A stretch of DNA of 64,000 nt, from positions 9,982,001 to 10,046,000 of the forward strand of contig NC_091052.1 of the NCBI RefSeq assembly GCF_963966145.1, read 5' to 3'. The stretch comes from Tenebrio molitor (taxonomy: Eukaryota; Arthropoda; Insecta; Coleoptera; Tenebrionidae). Below, piece by piece: positions 1 to 8,381 of this stretch. The notes beneath the pieces were generated by a model that was given only the letters and a program-made list of their open reading frames with translations, had not been told where the DNA came from and did no database searches. Position 1 is the stretch's first letter. Every line of letters begins with the position of its first letter. The position numbers and the translations under genes were made by a program.

Positions 1-190
1 CACATCAAGAAAAGTTGTTATCGTGCGTTAAATTCATCATGACCTTGATTAACTTGATCCAAATGCTCGTTTAAAATAAATGTAAATTCATTCGGATCGT
101 GATGTGTTGAAAACTTTGCGGTTTCTCGTCTTATCGCCGGTTTTGTTTGTATCGAGACAAAAAATCCGAGTGGGGAAATTGTTTAGAATA

Positions 191-423
191 ATGAAAACAA
201 GACAGATTGATAAACGATGCGGTCGCGACTATGACGATGGTGACAATACTTCCGAAACGTGTTCGAGTCTAGAAATCGAGATATTTGATGCGTACAAGGT
301 CTAGGTTTTATTTAAAATTGTCAATTGTGTGACTTTGCTAAAATATTCTTTTCTTTTGTGGTAGATCGCAGAGGATGGAGACGACGATACAGACAGTGAT
401 TACGAAATTCCCCCAACTAGTAG
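191..423 (+). CDS. Candidate alternative 5' exons (191-298 and 365-423) of a small acidic protein
   Basis: The frame from the ATG at 191 reads 36 codons, rich in D, E and S, and reaches an AAG/gt junction at 298-299. After a 66-base gap, a tag acceptor at 362-364 opens 365-423, which continues in frame (many D residues, then YEIPPTS) and ends AG/gtaatg in phase 2. That phase fits the exon at 3337 or the one at 5373. The first donor (gtctag) is weak. The frame stays open upstream to about 104, so the ATG is only the best visible start and the true 5' end may lie outside the window. I do not recognise the protein. The acidic composition and matching phases are the only evidence that it is coding. 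Confidence 0.4.
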
Positions 424-430
424 GTAATGT

Positions 431-1255
431 TATTGTGTAATGTTTAGTTATAGTTGTTTTCATGTTTTTCTTTGCAATTTTTATTTCAACTTTAATTATT
501 ATTGCATCGAGTCATGTTTGGATGCAACCTCCGATTCAGACGAGACGCGCTGTTGCCTATATTGTGACCCACGTAAATAAATTTTTGTCTATTTTATCTC
601 TTTAAAATCATTTTAATATCAAATTTTCATCCAATCACGTCAAAATTAGAGTTTACGAAACAACTATTCCATGAATAATTAATTACAGAAAGACAAAGGT
701 TAAAAATTATTAAATTTAATTTAATAACCTGTAATTATTGTAATTTAGAAGAAAAAAACTTGTACCCATTTGCGTATATTTAGTTTTTTTTTGTGAGCCT
801 ATTTTTTACAAAACAAAAGCGGAAGTATTCTAAATTGTGTTTAGAATAAAATTGGGGCATTATCTGTATTTAAAGAGATACATAAGAAACTATTTTCCTC
901 TTTGTTAAAGGTTTCACTTTTATTACTCTCATCTACGCTACTGTGTCGTGTAAATTGTGATAATAACAAAGATAATAAACATAAAATTTTATAGTGTAAT
1001 TTATTGTCGACAACAAATTAAGTACCTGGGCGTATTATTTGATTACAATAATGTAATTCTTCTCACATAATTATTATTAAAATGTTTTCTGGCACACAGT
1101 TGTTCATAATTTAACTGAAATACCTTAACGTTTGGAAGTGTAATAAACATACTATCGTTGTTGTATCACACACTTTACTTTGACGTCTTCGAGGAAAAAT
1201 ACTCGAAGCAAATACCGAAGTGCTCTAGTTTTAACCGATTACATTTCCAATTATA
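431..1255. other. AT-rich intronic or intergenic DNA, no gene seen
   Basis: Stops occur in every frame and there are many A/T runs. I see no repeat or RNA motif here. It lies between the first candidate exon pair and the transposon at 1256. Confidence 0.5.
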
Positions 1256-2248
1256 CAACGTGCCTCAGAAATAAGTACATTAATTTTAACTGGTAATAGA
1301 ACTCGTTAACAGAAACAATATATTTAAATATATTTTTTTCCTCAACCTTGAAGTTATCCAATTAAAATGGGGATTATATACTTCGCCGATGCTGATAAGC
1401 GAAGAAGAAAAAACAAATGCAAGAAAACTTTCAGTTGTTTTTTGCCAACTTATGCTCAGCAGCTAACTGTTGTGCCGGTTATTGTGACCTGTAAGAGTGG
1501 AAGAGAAAAAAGAGAATCATATCGCGGATATTAAATGAAAACAATTTTAATAATAAATAATTTTAACTGATCCTAATGACTCACGCATACCTAAGATAAT
1601 GACAAAATGTCTCCTAAAATCTTTAAAAATTTTCATGAAGTAATAAGAGTAATTACTAATTATTACACGAAGTGTTCAAAGTGACCGCCGTTATTGTCAA
1701 TACAAAAATTAAGGAGCCGACGAAATGATTCTTCCACTCTTTCCAGCATACCTTTGTTATTGCGAATTGTTGTAGCAGCATTTTCCACCCGTCTTAAAAC
1801 TTCAGTTGTATCAACTGAGATCGAATATATCAAGTCGCACGGAAATTCTCTGGGTTTGAGGAGCACTCCCGCACACTTCACCATAAGCCAACACAACACT
1901 ATTCGAAAATAAACGCGCCATTTTCACAAAATTTTAGCTTAAATCACAGAGTCGACACGTGAACACCTGCCTTTTGTAGGTAGTCGCATAAACTAACTAA
2001 ATATGTAATCCTCTTGTCTCTACTTCGGCCACGGAGCAAAAAACTTTATTCGAAAAACACGATGTTTTGCGCCGATTTTACAAAAACTATTATTTCACGG
2101 TTACTGTCATTGGGTTGAATAATTAGAAAACAGACACCTCGTTAATTTATGGGGGGAAAATACTGAAATGAAAATTATATTTCGAAAAAATGGTACATAA
2201 CACTGGTTAAAATTAATGTAGGTACATACTTATTTCTGAGACACCTTA
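1256..2248 (-). mobile_element. Degenerate DNA transposon with terminal inverted repeats
   Basis: The left end (about 1257-1293) and the right end (about 2205-2248) are inverted copies of each other. Both read GTG(C/T)CTCAGAAATAAGTA from the outside inward, followed by a shared ATTAATTTTAAC block; the right arm has a few extra bases. The 990-bp interior holds a C-terminal transposase remnant on the minus strand (1663-1899). The target-site duplication is unclear, so the ends are accurate to a few bases. The element is non-autonomous and decayed, and it lies between the two candidate first exons of the small + strand gene. Confidence 0.7.
1663..1899 (-). pseudogene. Transposase C-terminus remnant (mariner-superfamily, DDE_3-like)
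   Basis: The reading frame ends in NNGGHFEHFV. That matches the ENGGHFEHLL-type C-terminus of a transposase family common in insect genomes. A helical segment before it (LERVEESFRRLLNFCIDNN) fits the same region of that family. Only about 60-70 residues are recognisable, and the DDE catalytic core is missing. It sits inside the inverted repeats of the 1256-2248 element and is not a functional gene. Confidence 0.65.
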
Positions 2249-2613
2249 TTAAAATGTTGACGTCGCTAATTATTGACAAACCAGTCGGAGTGATCATTTT
2301 ATTCTTATCTGAGTAGAGAGGAGCTGAGATTAAAAAATCACGGAATGTTTACAATCGTGATTTCATTTTCTTTTATCTAGCGATTTTTCCGTTACGCTAC
2401 TATTTCCCAGTATCTCCGACCCTGGTTTCACACTGGAGGAGAACGTTTGTTTTTTAAAATGACACATTATCCACGATCCATACACTTAAGAAAGAGATAA
2501 ATATTAGATAAGGAATTAATGCTCGTTAGTCTGTCAGTGTTTTCGTGAAATCACAGATGTGATTTATTTAAATCAATAATTAGTACCTCTGCGATCTCTA
2601 CTTGAGCTACATC
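2249..2613. other. Presumed promoter/5' UTR side of the 2614 first exon
   Basis: No ORF or repeat is seen. An AT-rich stretch leads into the short coding start at 2614. I could not place a TATA box or initiator with confidence. Confidence 0.3.
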
Positions 2614-2684
2614 ATGAGTTTTTCCAATTTCAATCTGGACGAGATCCAGTACATCGACGACGATGGAAATACCACCGTTTCCAA
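2614..2684 (+). CDS. First coding exon (alternative promoter form) of the small + strand gene
   Basis: The ATG at 2614 gives 23 codons starting MSFSNFNLDEIQYIDDDGN, followed by a strong AA/gtgagt donor at 2684-2685 (phase 2). The exon starting at 3337 (ttacag/G) completes an AAG codon and continues in frame. Like the exon pair at 191-423, it is acidic and ends in phase 2, so the two look like alternative first exons. The protein family is not recognised. Confidence 0.55.
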
Positions 2685-3336
2685 GTGAGTCCCTTTTGTT
2701 TAATCCAGACAGTGAAAGTGAATCACTTTCGTAGAAAACCGTTGAAGGAATTGCGCTTATTGAATACGGAAACGCCTACAAGTGAGACGTTGTAATAATA
2801 TTTTATTACAACGAGTTGAAGTGCAAATGCAGTTGGTCGTGCGGATATTGTAATAATGTAAGGCAGACGAGGGTCTAGATCAGTGCCGAGTTCATATAGA
2901 ATAACTGGTGTCAATCTTAATAACAAATATGAGAACGTAATACCAGGAGTCAGTAAAAAATCACCTAGGCGCGATTTGAATCAATTAATTGCCAGAGCTC
3001 CAACTACGACTTTCTGTCGCTTCTCGCATTTTAATTATTTTTATAATTACAAAATTATAAATATAAAAATAGATCAGCCGAGTTGTAGATTTTAGAAAAT
3101 TGGTGATTTACGAGATTGAAATTGATTTCTTTGGTGTCATTTCGGCTTATAAATTTACTACAATTGAAGCTTCCCCTCACAGGTCAACACGCTTGTGATA
3201 AAAGGCAATGCCTCATACGCTATATTACATTACGGGATCATTTATTACCGTGGTAGAGTCTTGTTCTAGCACTTAATCTAATGAAACTGTAACGAATTGG
3301 TTAGTGTCTTTGTACAAGTTGTGCGGTCTCTTACAG
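2685..3336 (+). other. Intron of the small + strand gene
   Basis: 652-bp inferred intron, gtgagt to ttacag. Nothing recognisable is inside it. Confidence 0.45.
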
Positions 3337-3490
3337 GACTCCTCTGCGTAATGCTAGAAGGAAGTCTGTCACAAGTCCTCCATCCAAGATGCTCAAACCT
3401 CCAGGTGAAGATGAGTCCGGAAGTAATTCACCGGCTAATTCCATCACGTCGATCAACTCCTTGGCGAGTCTGCTCAGGGAAAAAATGCAG
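3337..3490 (+). CDS. Shared internal coding exon of the small + strand gene
   Basis: ttacag/G opens 51 codons beginning TPLRNARRKSVTSPPSKML and closing SINSLASLLREKMQ before cag/gtaggt. The content is basic and proline/serine-rich, then a Ser/Asn-rich linker, then a short leucine-rich helix. RRKS and TSPPSK look like basophilic-kinase and proline-directed sites. The helix weakly resembles the start of the leucine-rich segment in FAM89/LURAP-type adaptors, but that is speculative. It ends in phase 0. Joined directly to the 5373 exon it would stop after eight residues, so an exon may be missing or the ends may be alternative. Confidence 0.6.
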
Positions 3491-4213
3491 GTAGGTACTT
3501 TGGAACAATTGAAAACTTTATTAAACAAACTGGCTTTTAAAACTGATTAAACATTCTCGAACAAAGTAATTTTTTACATAATCTATTAATGGCAGTATAG
3601 TGATACCCGAAATTCCGTGTCTCTAACTGTACATAACATTTTAGTTTTACAATACAAAAATTTCCGATAATAATGCGGAATCTGGAAAAGTGCCCCGAAT
3701 GCTTGCAACGTTTCCACGTTGAATATACATAATATAGTTTTCAAATTGTAAAAACTAAATTTGGAAATAAACCGCGTGTTACGTTTAAATATTCAGTGAT
3801 CATTCATCTAATTTCTAAATACAAAAATATTCGCATACTAGTTATTTATGTAATTATTGTTAATACTATTTATTGTTTGTAATAGTATAGTGGGATATAA
3901 GATTAGTGAGTGCATTATAACAGAATCGAGGAAGAGTTTGAAAAATCGAAACGCACTCGAGATTTTTCATCTTCCGAGTTATTAGTGTGGTATTATCCCG
4001 CAGGTGGCGTAAGTAGAGGAAAAGTTGACACGTTTTGAGTTTTTGACGGGTAAATAAGTTTATTATTTTTGATTAAAACTTAAAAGTGTCTTGTGTATAC
4101 CTAAGTAACATGAGGTAAGTAATATTTAAACTTTAAAACAGTCTAATTAATAGTGGATTTATGTGGCATTTTATTATTTTGAGGCAACCTATTTTGAATT
4201 TAATACATAAGTA
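3491..4213. other. Intronic AT-rich DNA
   Basis: No ORF that looks coding and no paired repeat. I looked here for an exon that would correct the phase between 3490 and 5373 and found none I could defend. Confidence 0.4.
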
Positions 4214-4425
4214 CAGTGGGGAGCACGGAATTTCGCACACCAATTTGTATGTCATTAAAAAAAACTATCTAGTCTAAGCTTTATGGTCATTATAATCAAT
4301 CATGATTTATGTGATCATGACTGATGTTTCACCTAAACTGTGACGAAACTGCCGCCAGTATCTCATTTTAATAAAATTATGTTAGTGAAATGTCCAGTGT
4401 GTGCGAAATTCCGTGCTCGCCACTG
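4214..4425. mobile_element. MITE, 212 bp, TA target duplication
   Basis: The ends are near-perfect inverted repeats of about 28 bp. The left reads CAGTGGGGAGCACGGAATTT; the right, reverse-complemented, reads CAGTGGCGAGCACGGAATTT. TA flanks both sides (4212-4213 and 4426-4427). The CAGT start and TA duplication are typical of Tc1/mariner-derived MITEs. There is no coding content. It lies just upstream of the broken small-ORF copy at 4460. Confidence 0.8.
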
Positions 4426-4459
4426 TACCTATATTCAAAATATTAGAATTAGTCAAAAA

Positions 4460-4637
4460 ATGGAGCGAGAAATTATCGTTGGGAATGGCAGATTGAATTC
4501 TTCAACAGTGATGGTACTCTAATACATATATCAAAATGAAGGGAAAGTAATTCTAGTAAATATTCGAGGAATGCTGAATTTACATTTGGGGGTTGGCATC
4601 CCCTGTGAAGATATCATATGGTATCAGGGTTAGTCGC
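4460..4637 (+). pseudogene. Broken copy of the small ORF at 5024
   Basis: It starts at an ATG reading MEREIIVGNGR and aligns throughout with the ORF at 5024-5326, about 565 bp downstream. A one-base deletion after the GNGR codons and later in-frame stops destroy the frame. The first eleven codons differ mainly at third positions or by I/V swaps, which suggests both copies were once under protein-level constraint. Function unknown. Confidence 0.55.
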
Positions 4638-5023
4638 GAGAGACTTTCGATGAAAATTTCGTTATATGCAACCCAAAATACAAGAAACCCCTAGAACCTG
4701 ATATTTTGTTTAATTCGAAATAAGTTAGCAATCCAAGTAACTTGACGAATAAGATTAATCATGACACTTTCTCTTTATTGAGGTTATGCGCAAAAGTTTT
4801 TACAACAAACATGGATGTTGCCTATTTGGAAATCGCCGTCTGTAAATAAATGCAGCTTGCACAAAAACTATGGTGTTTTGTATCGTAAGTATCATTTTTT
4901 CAGTATTCTGTAACGTTTTCCACCGAAGCTAAAAGCAGCTGTGAAAGAACTGCAAAGAATACCAGAATAAAAGACAGGGTAATTGTTTACTTTAGCTACT
5001 TGTGGAATTTTCACAAAGACAGA

Positions 5024-5326
5024 ATGGAACGCGAAATTGTGATTGGAAATGGGAGAGTACGATTTTTTAATTCTGATGGTGGTAATCTTTTACAAGAAAA
5101 CCAAGGGGAAGTACTTCTCACGAACATCCGTAGAAAGTTCCATTTGTTCTTAGGGATTGGAATTCCTTGTGACTATATTCAATGGTACAGTTGTGTAAAT
5201 AACACAGTAACCGTTGAGTTACGCGACGGATGTATTGCAAAAACCATGATTTTGAATTTAGAGACGATTGAACAGGTTAAAATGATAATATCCAAGGTAA
5301 AATCTCCTAAGAAACCAAGGGCATGA
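5024..5326 (+). CDS. Small ORF (100 aa), unknown protein; intact paralogue of 4460-4637
   Basis: ATG at 5024, stop at 5324-5326. The protein starts MEREIVIGNGRVRFFNSDGG, has a hydrophobic middle (FHLFLGIGIPCDYIQWYS) and a basic tail (SKVKSPKKPRA). The alternating hydrophobic pattern suggests a small beta-rich fold; no motif is recognised. A tttag acceptor (4991-4995) and an AAG/gtaaaa donor (5296-5297) bracket it, so it could be an exon (4996-5296). Its phases, though, do not restore the frame of the final exon at 5373. It may be an intronic gene, an alternative exon or the residue of a mobile element. Its broken neighbour shows that the unit was duplicated locally. Confidence 0.35.
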   Translation: MEREIVIGNGRVRFFNSDGGNLLQENQGEVLLTNIRRKFHLFLGIGIPCDYIQWYSCVNNTVTVELRDGCIAKTMILNLETIEQVKMIISKVKSPKKPRA

Positions 5327-5372
5327 TGGTAACGTGTAAGAATTTTGTTTTTTCTGACTTTTCCTTTCGCAG

Positions 5373-5499
5373 AACTTCGTCATATACCGACTCCGATGAC
5401 TCGTGTAGAGGGAAGACCAGCGGGGTAGACAATTCATTTGACTCTGACAGCCCGTCCAGTCATGACAGTTGTTATAATATGATGAACAATGATGAATAA
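5373..5499 (+). CDS. Terminal coding exon of the small + strand gene
   Basis: A good acceptor (ttcctttcgcag) precedes 5373. In the frame beginning ACT at 5374 there are 41 Ser/Asp-rich codons (TSSYTDSDDSCRGKT..., DSDSPSSHDSCY) ending in TAA at 5497-5499. This frame needs an upstream exon ending in phase 2, as 365-423 and 2614-2684 both do. From the phase-0 end of 3337-3490 the exon would instead read NFVIYRLR and stop. Either there is an unseen exon in between, or the gene has two alternative C-termini. The acidic serine-rich character matches the first exons. Confidence 0.5.
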
Positions 5500-5557
5500 A
5501 ATAACTGAACAGAAACGATTACTTGTTTTTTTTCCGCAAAGGAGTTATGGTTACTCT

Positions 5558-6040
5558 TTAGGCCGCGTTCATTTTTGCCTTGAATTTTCGCTTTACTTGC
5601 AAAAAAGCGACGAGGTCATCTTGCTTCTCGGCACGCTGCTGATGACGCTTTTCTTCCGATGTCAGTACTTCAGTAAGGTTGTTTACCGTCTGTTGACTTT
5701 CCGGCCGAGCCCACCATGTCTGTCGAAGACTTTCAAACTCATCAGGAATCGAGTCCAGCAGTTTCACCACGAGCAACGACTCATCTCGCTTTACATTCAA
5801 CTGTTGCATGCGCAAAACAAGAACCTCGAATTTGACAATATGCGTCACACTACCATCGGTCAATGTTTTTGTTAAACTGAAAAACTCCGCTTGCACAGTA
5901 TGTGCGGCTTGTTTTGTTTGTTGCTCAAAAACACTATGTAACTTTAGCCACATATCTCTGGTTTTTTCGCAAGTTGTCAATAACGCCATTGCCTTCGATT
6001 CCACAGTTTTAAGGATGAACTGGAGTAACAATCTGAGCAA
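5558..6040 (-). pseudogene. Ty1/copia retrotransposon gag fragment (UBN2-type)
   Basis: The 160-residue frame has the hallmarks of copia-type gag: TCEKTRDMWLKLHSVFEQ, then a helical region, then LLDSIPDEFESLRQTWWARP and a Glu/Lys/Gln-rich helix. The N-terminus is absent here and the frame stops before any zinc knuckle, protease or polymerase. No LTRs are seen nearby. It abuts the 3' end of the small + strand gene at 5499. Confidence 0.7.
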
Positions 6041-6619
6041 AAAGTTGCGGAATTCTTAAAAAATAAAATTTATATTTTATTTTTTAATGCTATGAAACGT
6101 TTATTGGTAGGAATCAATATTAAAAAAAAAAGTTTTTAATTTTTGGATACGAATTGTAATCAGTTGCAAGTAAATTGTGTGTTTATTTTCTTGATATTTA
6201 GATAATTACTTACATGTGATTTTACAATCTTTTGACTAAGACTGTACGTAAAAGTAAACAGAAGCACACTGAATTCAATTTTCATTGCATTTCTGTTAAT
6301 AGTTCTTAACGTAACTGTAGTAAAACGTGCGATATGAGTGTAATATTGCATACCGACGTCAGTTATATGCATTTTGTTCACTTTTTATTGAAATTAAAAC
6401 AGGTGCATAACCTCAAAAACCGTGTTTTTCCACATATAATTAGCGATTACATGGAAAAATTGTAAATTCATTAGAAAATTCTACGAATCAATACTTTATG
6501 TGGGAAAAATCATAATAAAATTATAAGTGTAAAATATCTCGAAACTTTAAAAGGTAATAACTTTAAAATTCCTCGATCAAATTTTTTTAAATTTGGCACA
6601 GTACTTTAGCATGGATAGA
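6041..6619. other. AT-rich spacer between copia gag fragments
   Basis: Several A/T homopolymer runs and no coding frame. It separates two pieces that look like the C-terminal and N-terminal parts of a copia gag, so it may be insertion debris or decayed retroelement. Confidence 0.35.
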
Positions 6620-6810
6620 AGCACTATTGTACCAATTTTGAGCAATTTTCGCCATTTTTGCAGTTCATCCTTAACGATGACCCGACACGTTGCACGATCC
6701 GCCTTGTCCCTTGTCTCCAACAATTCACTAGCGCACACCTCGTAGGCGCCCTCGATCCTTCGAAGCAAGTTCTTGACAGCGAACTTCCAGATATGCCAAT
6801 TTTCAATATA
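6620..6810 (-). pseudogene. Probable copia gag N-terminal fragment
   Basis: The minus-strand frame reads NWHIWKFAVKNLLRRIEGAY followed by a charged region with DKADRATCRVI. This pattern (NW..WKF....L....G.Y/W, then D.RA) is usual at the start of copia-type gag. Together with 5558-6040 it gives the expected gag order on the minus strand, interrupted by about 600 bp. Short and degenerate, so the call is moderate. Confidence 0.45.
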
Positions 6811-6844
6811 TGTTTGTATATTTTGAAAAAACTTCACGATCTTC

Positions 6845-7328
6845 TAGAATCACCAGCTGCCACGACTCGCGCAGTTAGTTCTCCTACCGAATTTATCTCT
6901 ATCATATTGATTTAAATCCGAAGATCTTGGCGGCTAAAGCGTTAGACCGTTTCGTCCAATCCACCTTTCAGGGTAGTTTTGGTTCCACCACTGTGTAACT
7001 TGGCGAGCATAATGTGGTGGCGCGCCATCATGCAGATAGGTATACTCCGTACTCTGGTAGATTGCACGTTTTTTGACAGAAGACAGACACAGAAACCGGT
7101 TTGGCGGGAATTAATCTGCAGGGATACAATGTTTTTCTACATAACGTGAAACAATTGAGATGGAGAGTTTAGTATTTTTCACTGCTTTATGTTTTGGAAT
7201 TAGAATTTAAAAACGTGCAATCTATCACCGTACGGAGTATACCACATTTCTTGCATAATGTCTAAGGGCACTTTGTCCAGCAACTCAGGCAAAGTACCAC
7301 TCAAAAATCGAAGGTATTCTTCACCACG
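6845..7328 (-). pseudogene. Mariner-superfamily transposase relic interrupted by a MITE
   Basis: On the minus strand the frame reads EEYLRFLSGTLPELLDKV through QEMWY, is broken by the MITE at 7039-7239, then resumes LHDGAPPHYARQVTQWW and YPERWIGRNG. HDGAPPH carries a catalytic Asp of the DDE core, and PPRSSDLN holds the next conserved motif. A stop codon replaces the usual Trp before PPRS, and a frameshift follows. The segment SVGELTARVVAAGDS downstream still matches the family. It belongs to the same transposase family as the C-terminal remnant at 1663-1899. Not functional. Confidence 0.75.
7039..7239. mobile_element. MITE copy 1, about 200 bp, nested in the transposase relic
   Basis: The core 7045-7237 begins CTCCGTACTCTGGTAGATTG. 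It ends, reverse-complemented, CTCCGTACGGTGATAGATTG, giving terminal inverted repeats of about 30 bp. A second copy of the same 193-bp core is at 55588-55780, with over 85% identity by eye. TA at 7037-7038 and 7240-7241 fits a TA target duplication: removing the insert rejoins the transposase frame between the codons for MWY and LHD. Exact ends are uncertain by up to 6 bp because the TIR itself contains TATA. Confidence 0.8.
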
Positions 7329-8381
7329 GCAAGAAGACTCTTTTTGTTATACAAAAAGTGTATGAAGCGTGTAAAAAGCGAGAGTTCGGTTTTTCTTTAC
7401 TATTGCTTTTATGATTTCGACTATGAAACTAAGACAGTGGCGCGTCCACAATTTTTTGTCTAAATTGCAATGCCATTTGTTCAAGTATCATTACGTTTTT
7501 CTAAAAACGCATATTTTTCCATTGATGCGGGAGTATTCACTACCTACATGTTTAAATATTTCCGTGTATTTTGATATAGTACAAACTTAAAAACAGGTCG
7601 AAATAATGCCTTGAAATTTTAATTTTTTTGCTATGCTTTAAAAACAGGGCAAAGTCTTTTAAAATGTTACTTTTTTAAATATGGGTACTGTGTCATGGCT
7701 GTTTTAAAAAATGTTATCCATTTTTGGACGTACATATATAATTGGAAAATAAAGAGAATTGAACTGGATTCGGTGGAGTGTTTGTCTTCTGATTTGTAAG
7801 ATCATTGTACAAACACATTTGTAAAAGTCGCGAAAACAAATATTAATCCTGGTTAGCGCAAATGAAGAAGAGGTCAGCTTAAAATAAATACTGGTGTAGC
7901 GATTATGAGATAATGGAATATTTTTATAATTGAACTAATGCTTAAGTTATTCAACAACAAGAAATCTTGCACTTCGAATTCAGCTTTTCGTATTATATTT
8001 TATGGACAAGTAGGCGTTAACTCCGAGGAATGTCGAACAAAAACAAATTTTATTTTTTTAAATATTTTGACAAAGCACCAGAGACAGCTGTAGGTGTTGT
8101 AAGTCTTTTATTTAGCTTTATGGTTTTGATAATTTTTGTTGTTGTCTGGATGCCCAATTAAAAATTTCGTGTTGTAAACAAATTTTTATAAACAAATTCT
8201 TATCGCTATCAAAACACCATAAATTATGCGGGAATATGATCATGCCTAAAATTTAACTGCGCTTCAAAGTGCAACACCATGGATTTATTTTTAAAAATAA
8301 TTGTAAGTAATTGCGCCACAACTTAAATTTAATTAATATTAGTTGTATTTGCGTCGCTTGAACGATAATAAAAATTTCCAG
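7329..8381. other. Intergenic DNA and presumed 5' region of the GH31 gene
   Basis: No coding frame is recognised. The last ten bases before the GH31 ATG (aaatttccag, 8372-8381) form a good splice acceptor, so the start codon probably opens exon 2 and a non-coding first exon lies upstream. I could not locate that exon or a promoter. Confidence 0.4.
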
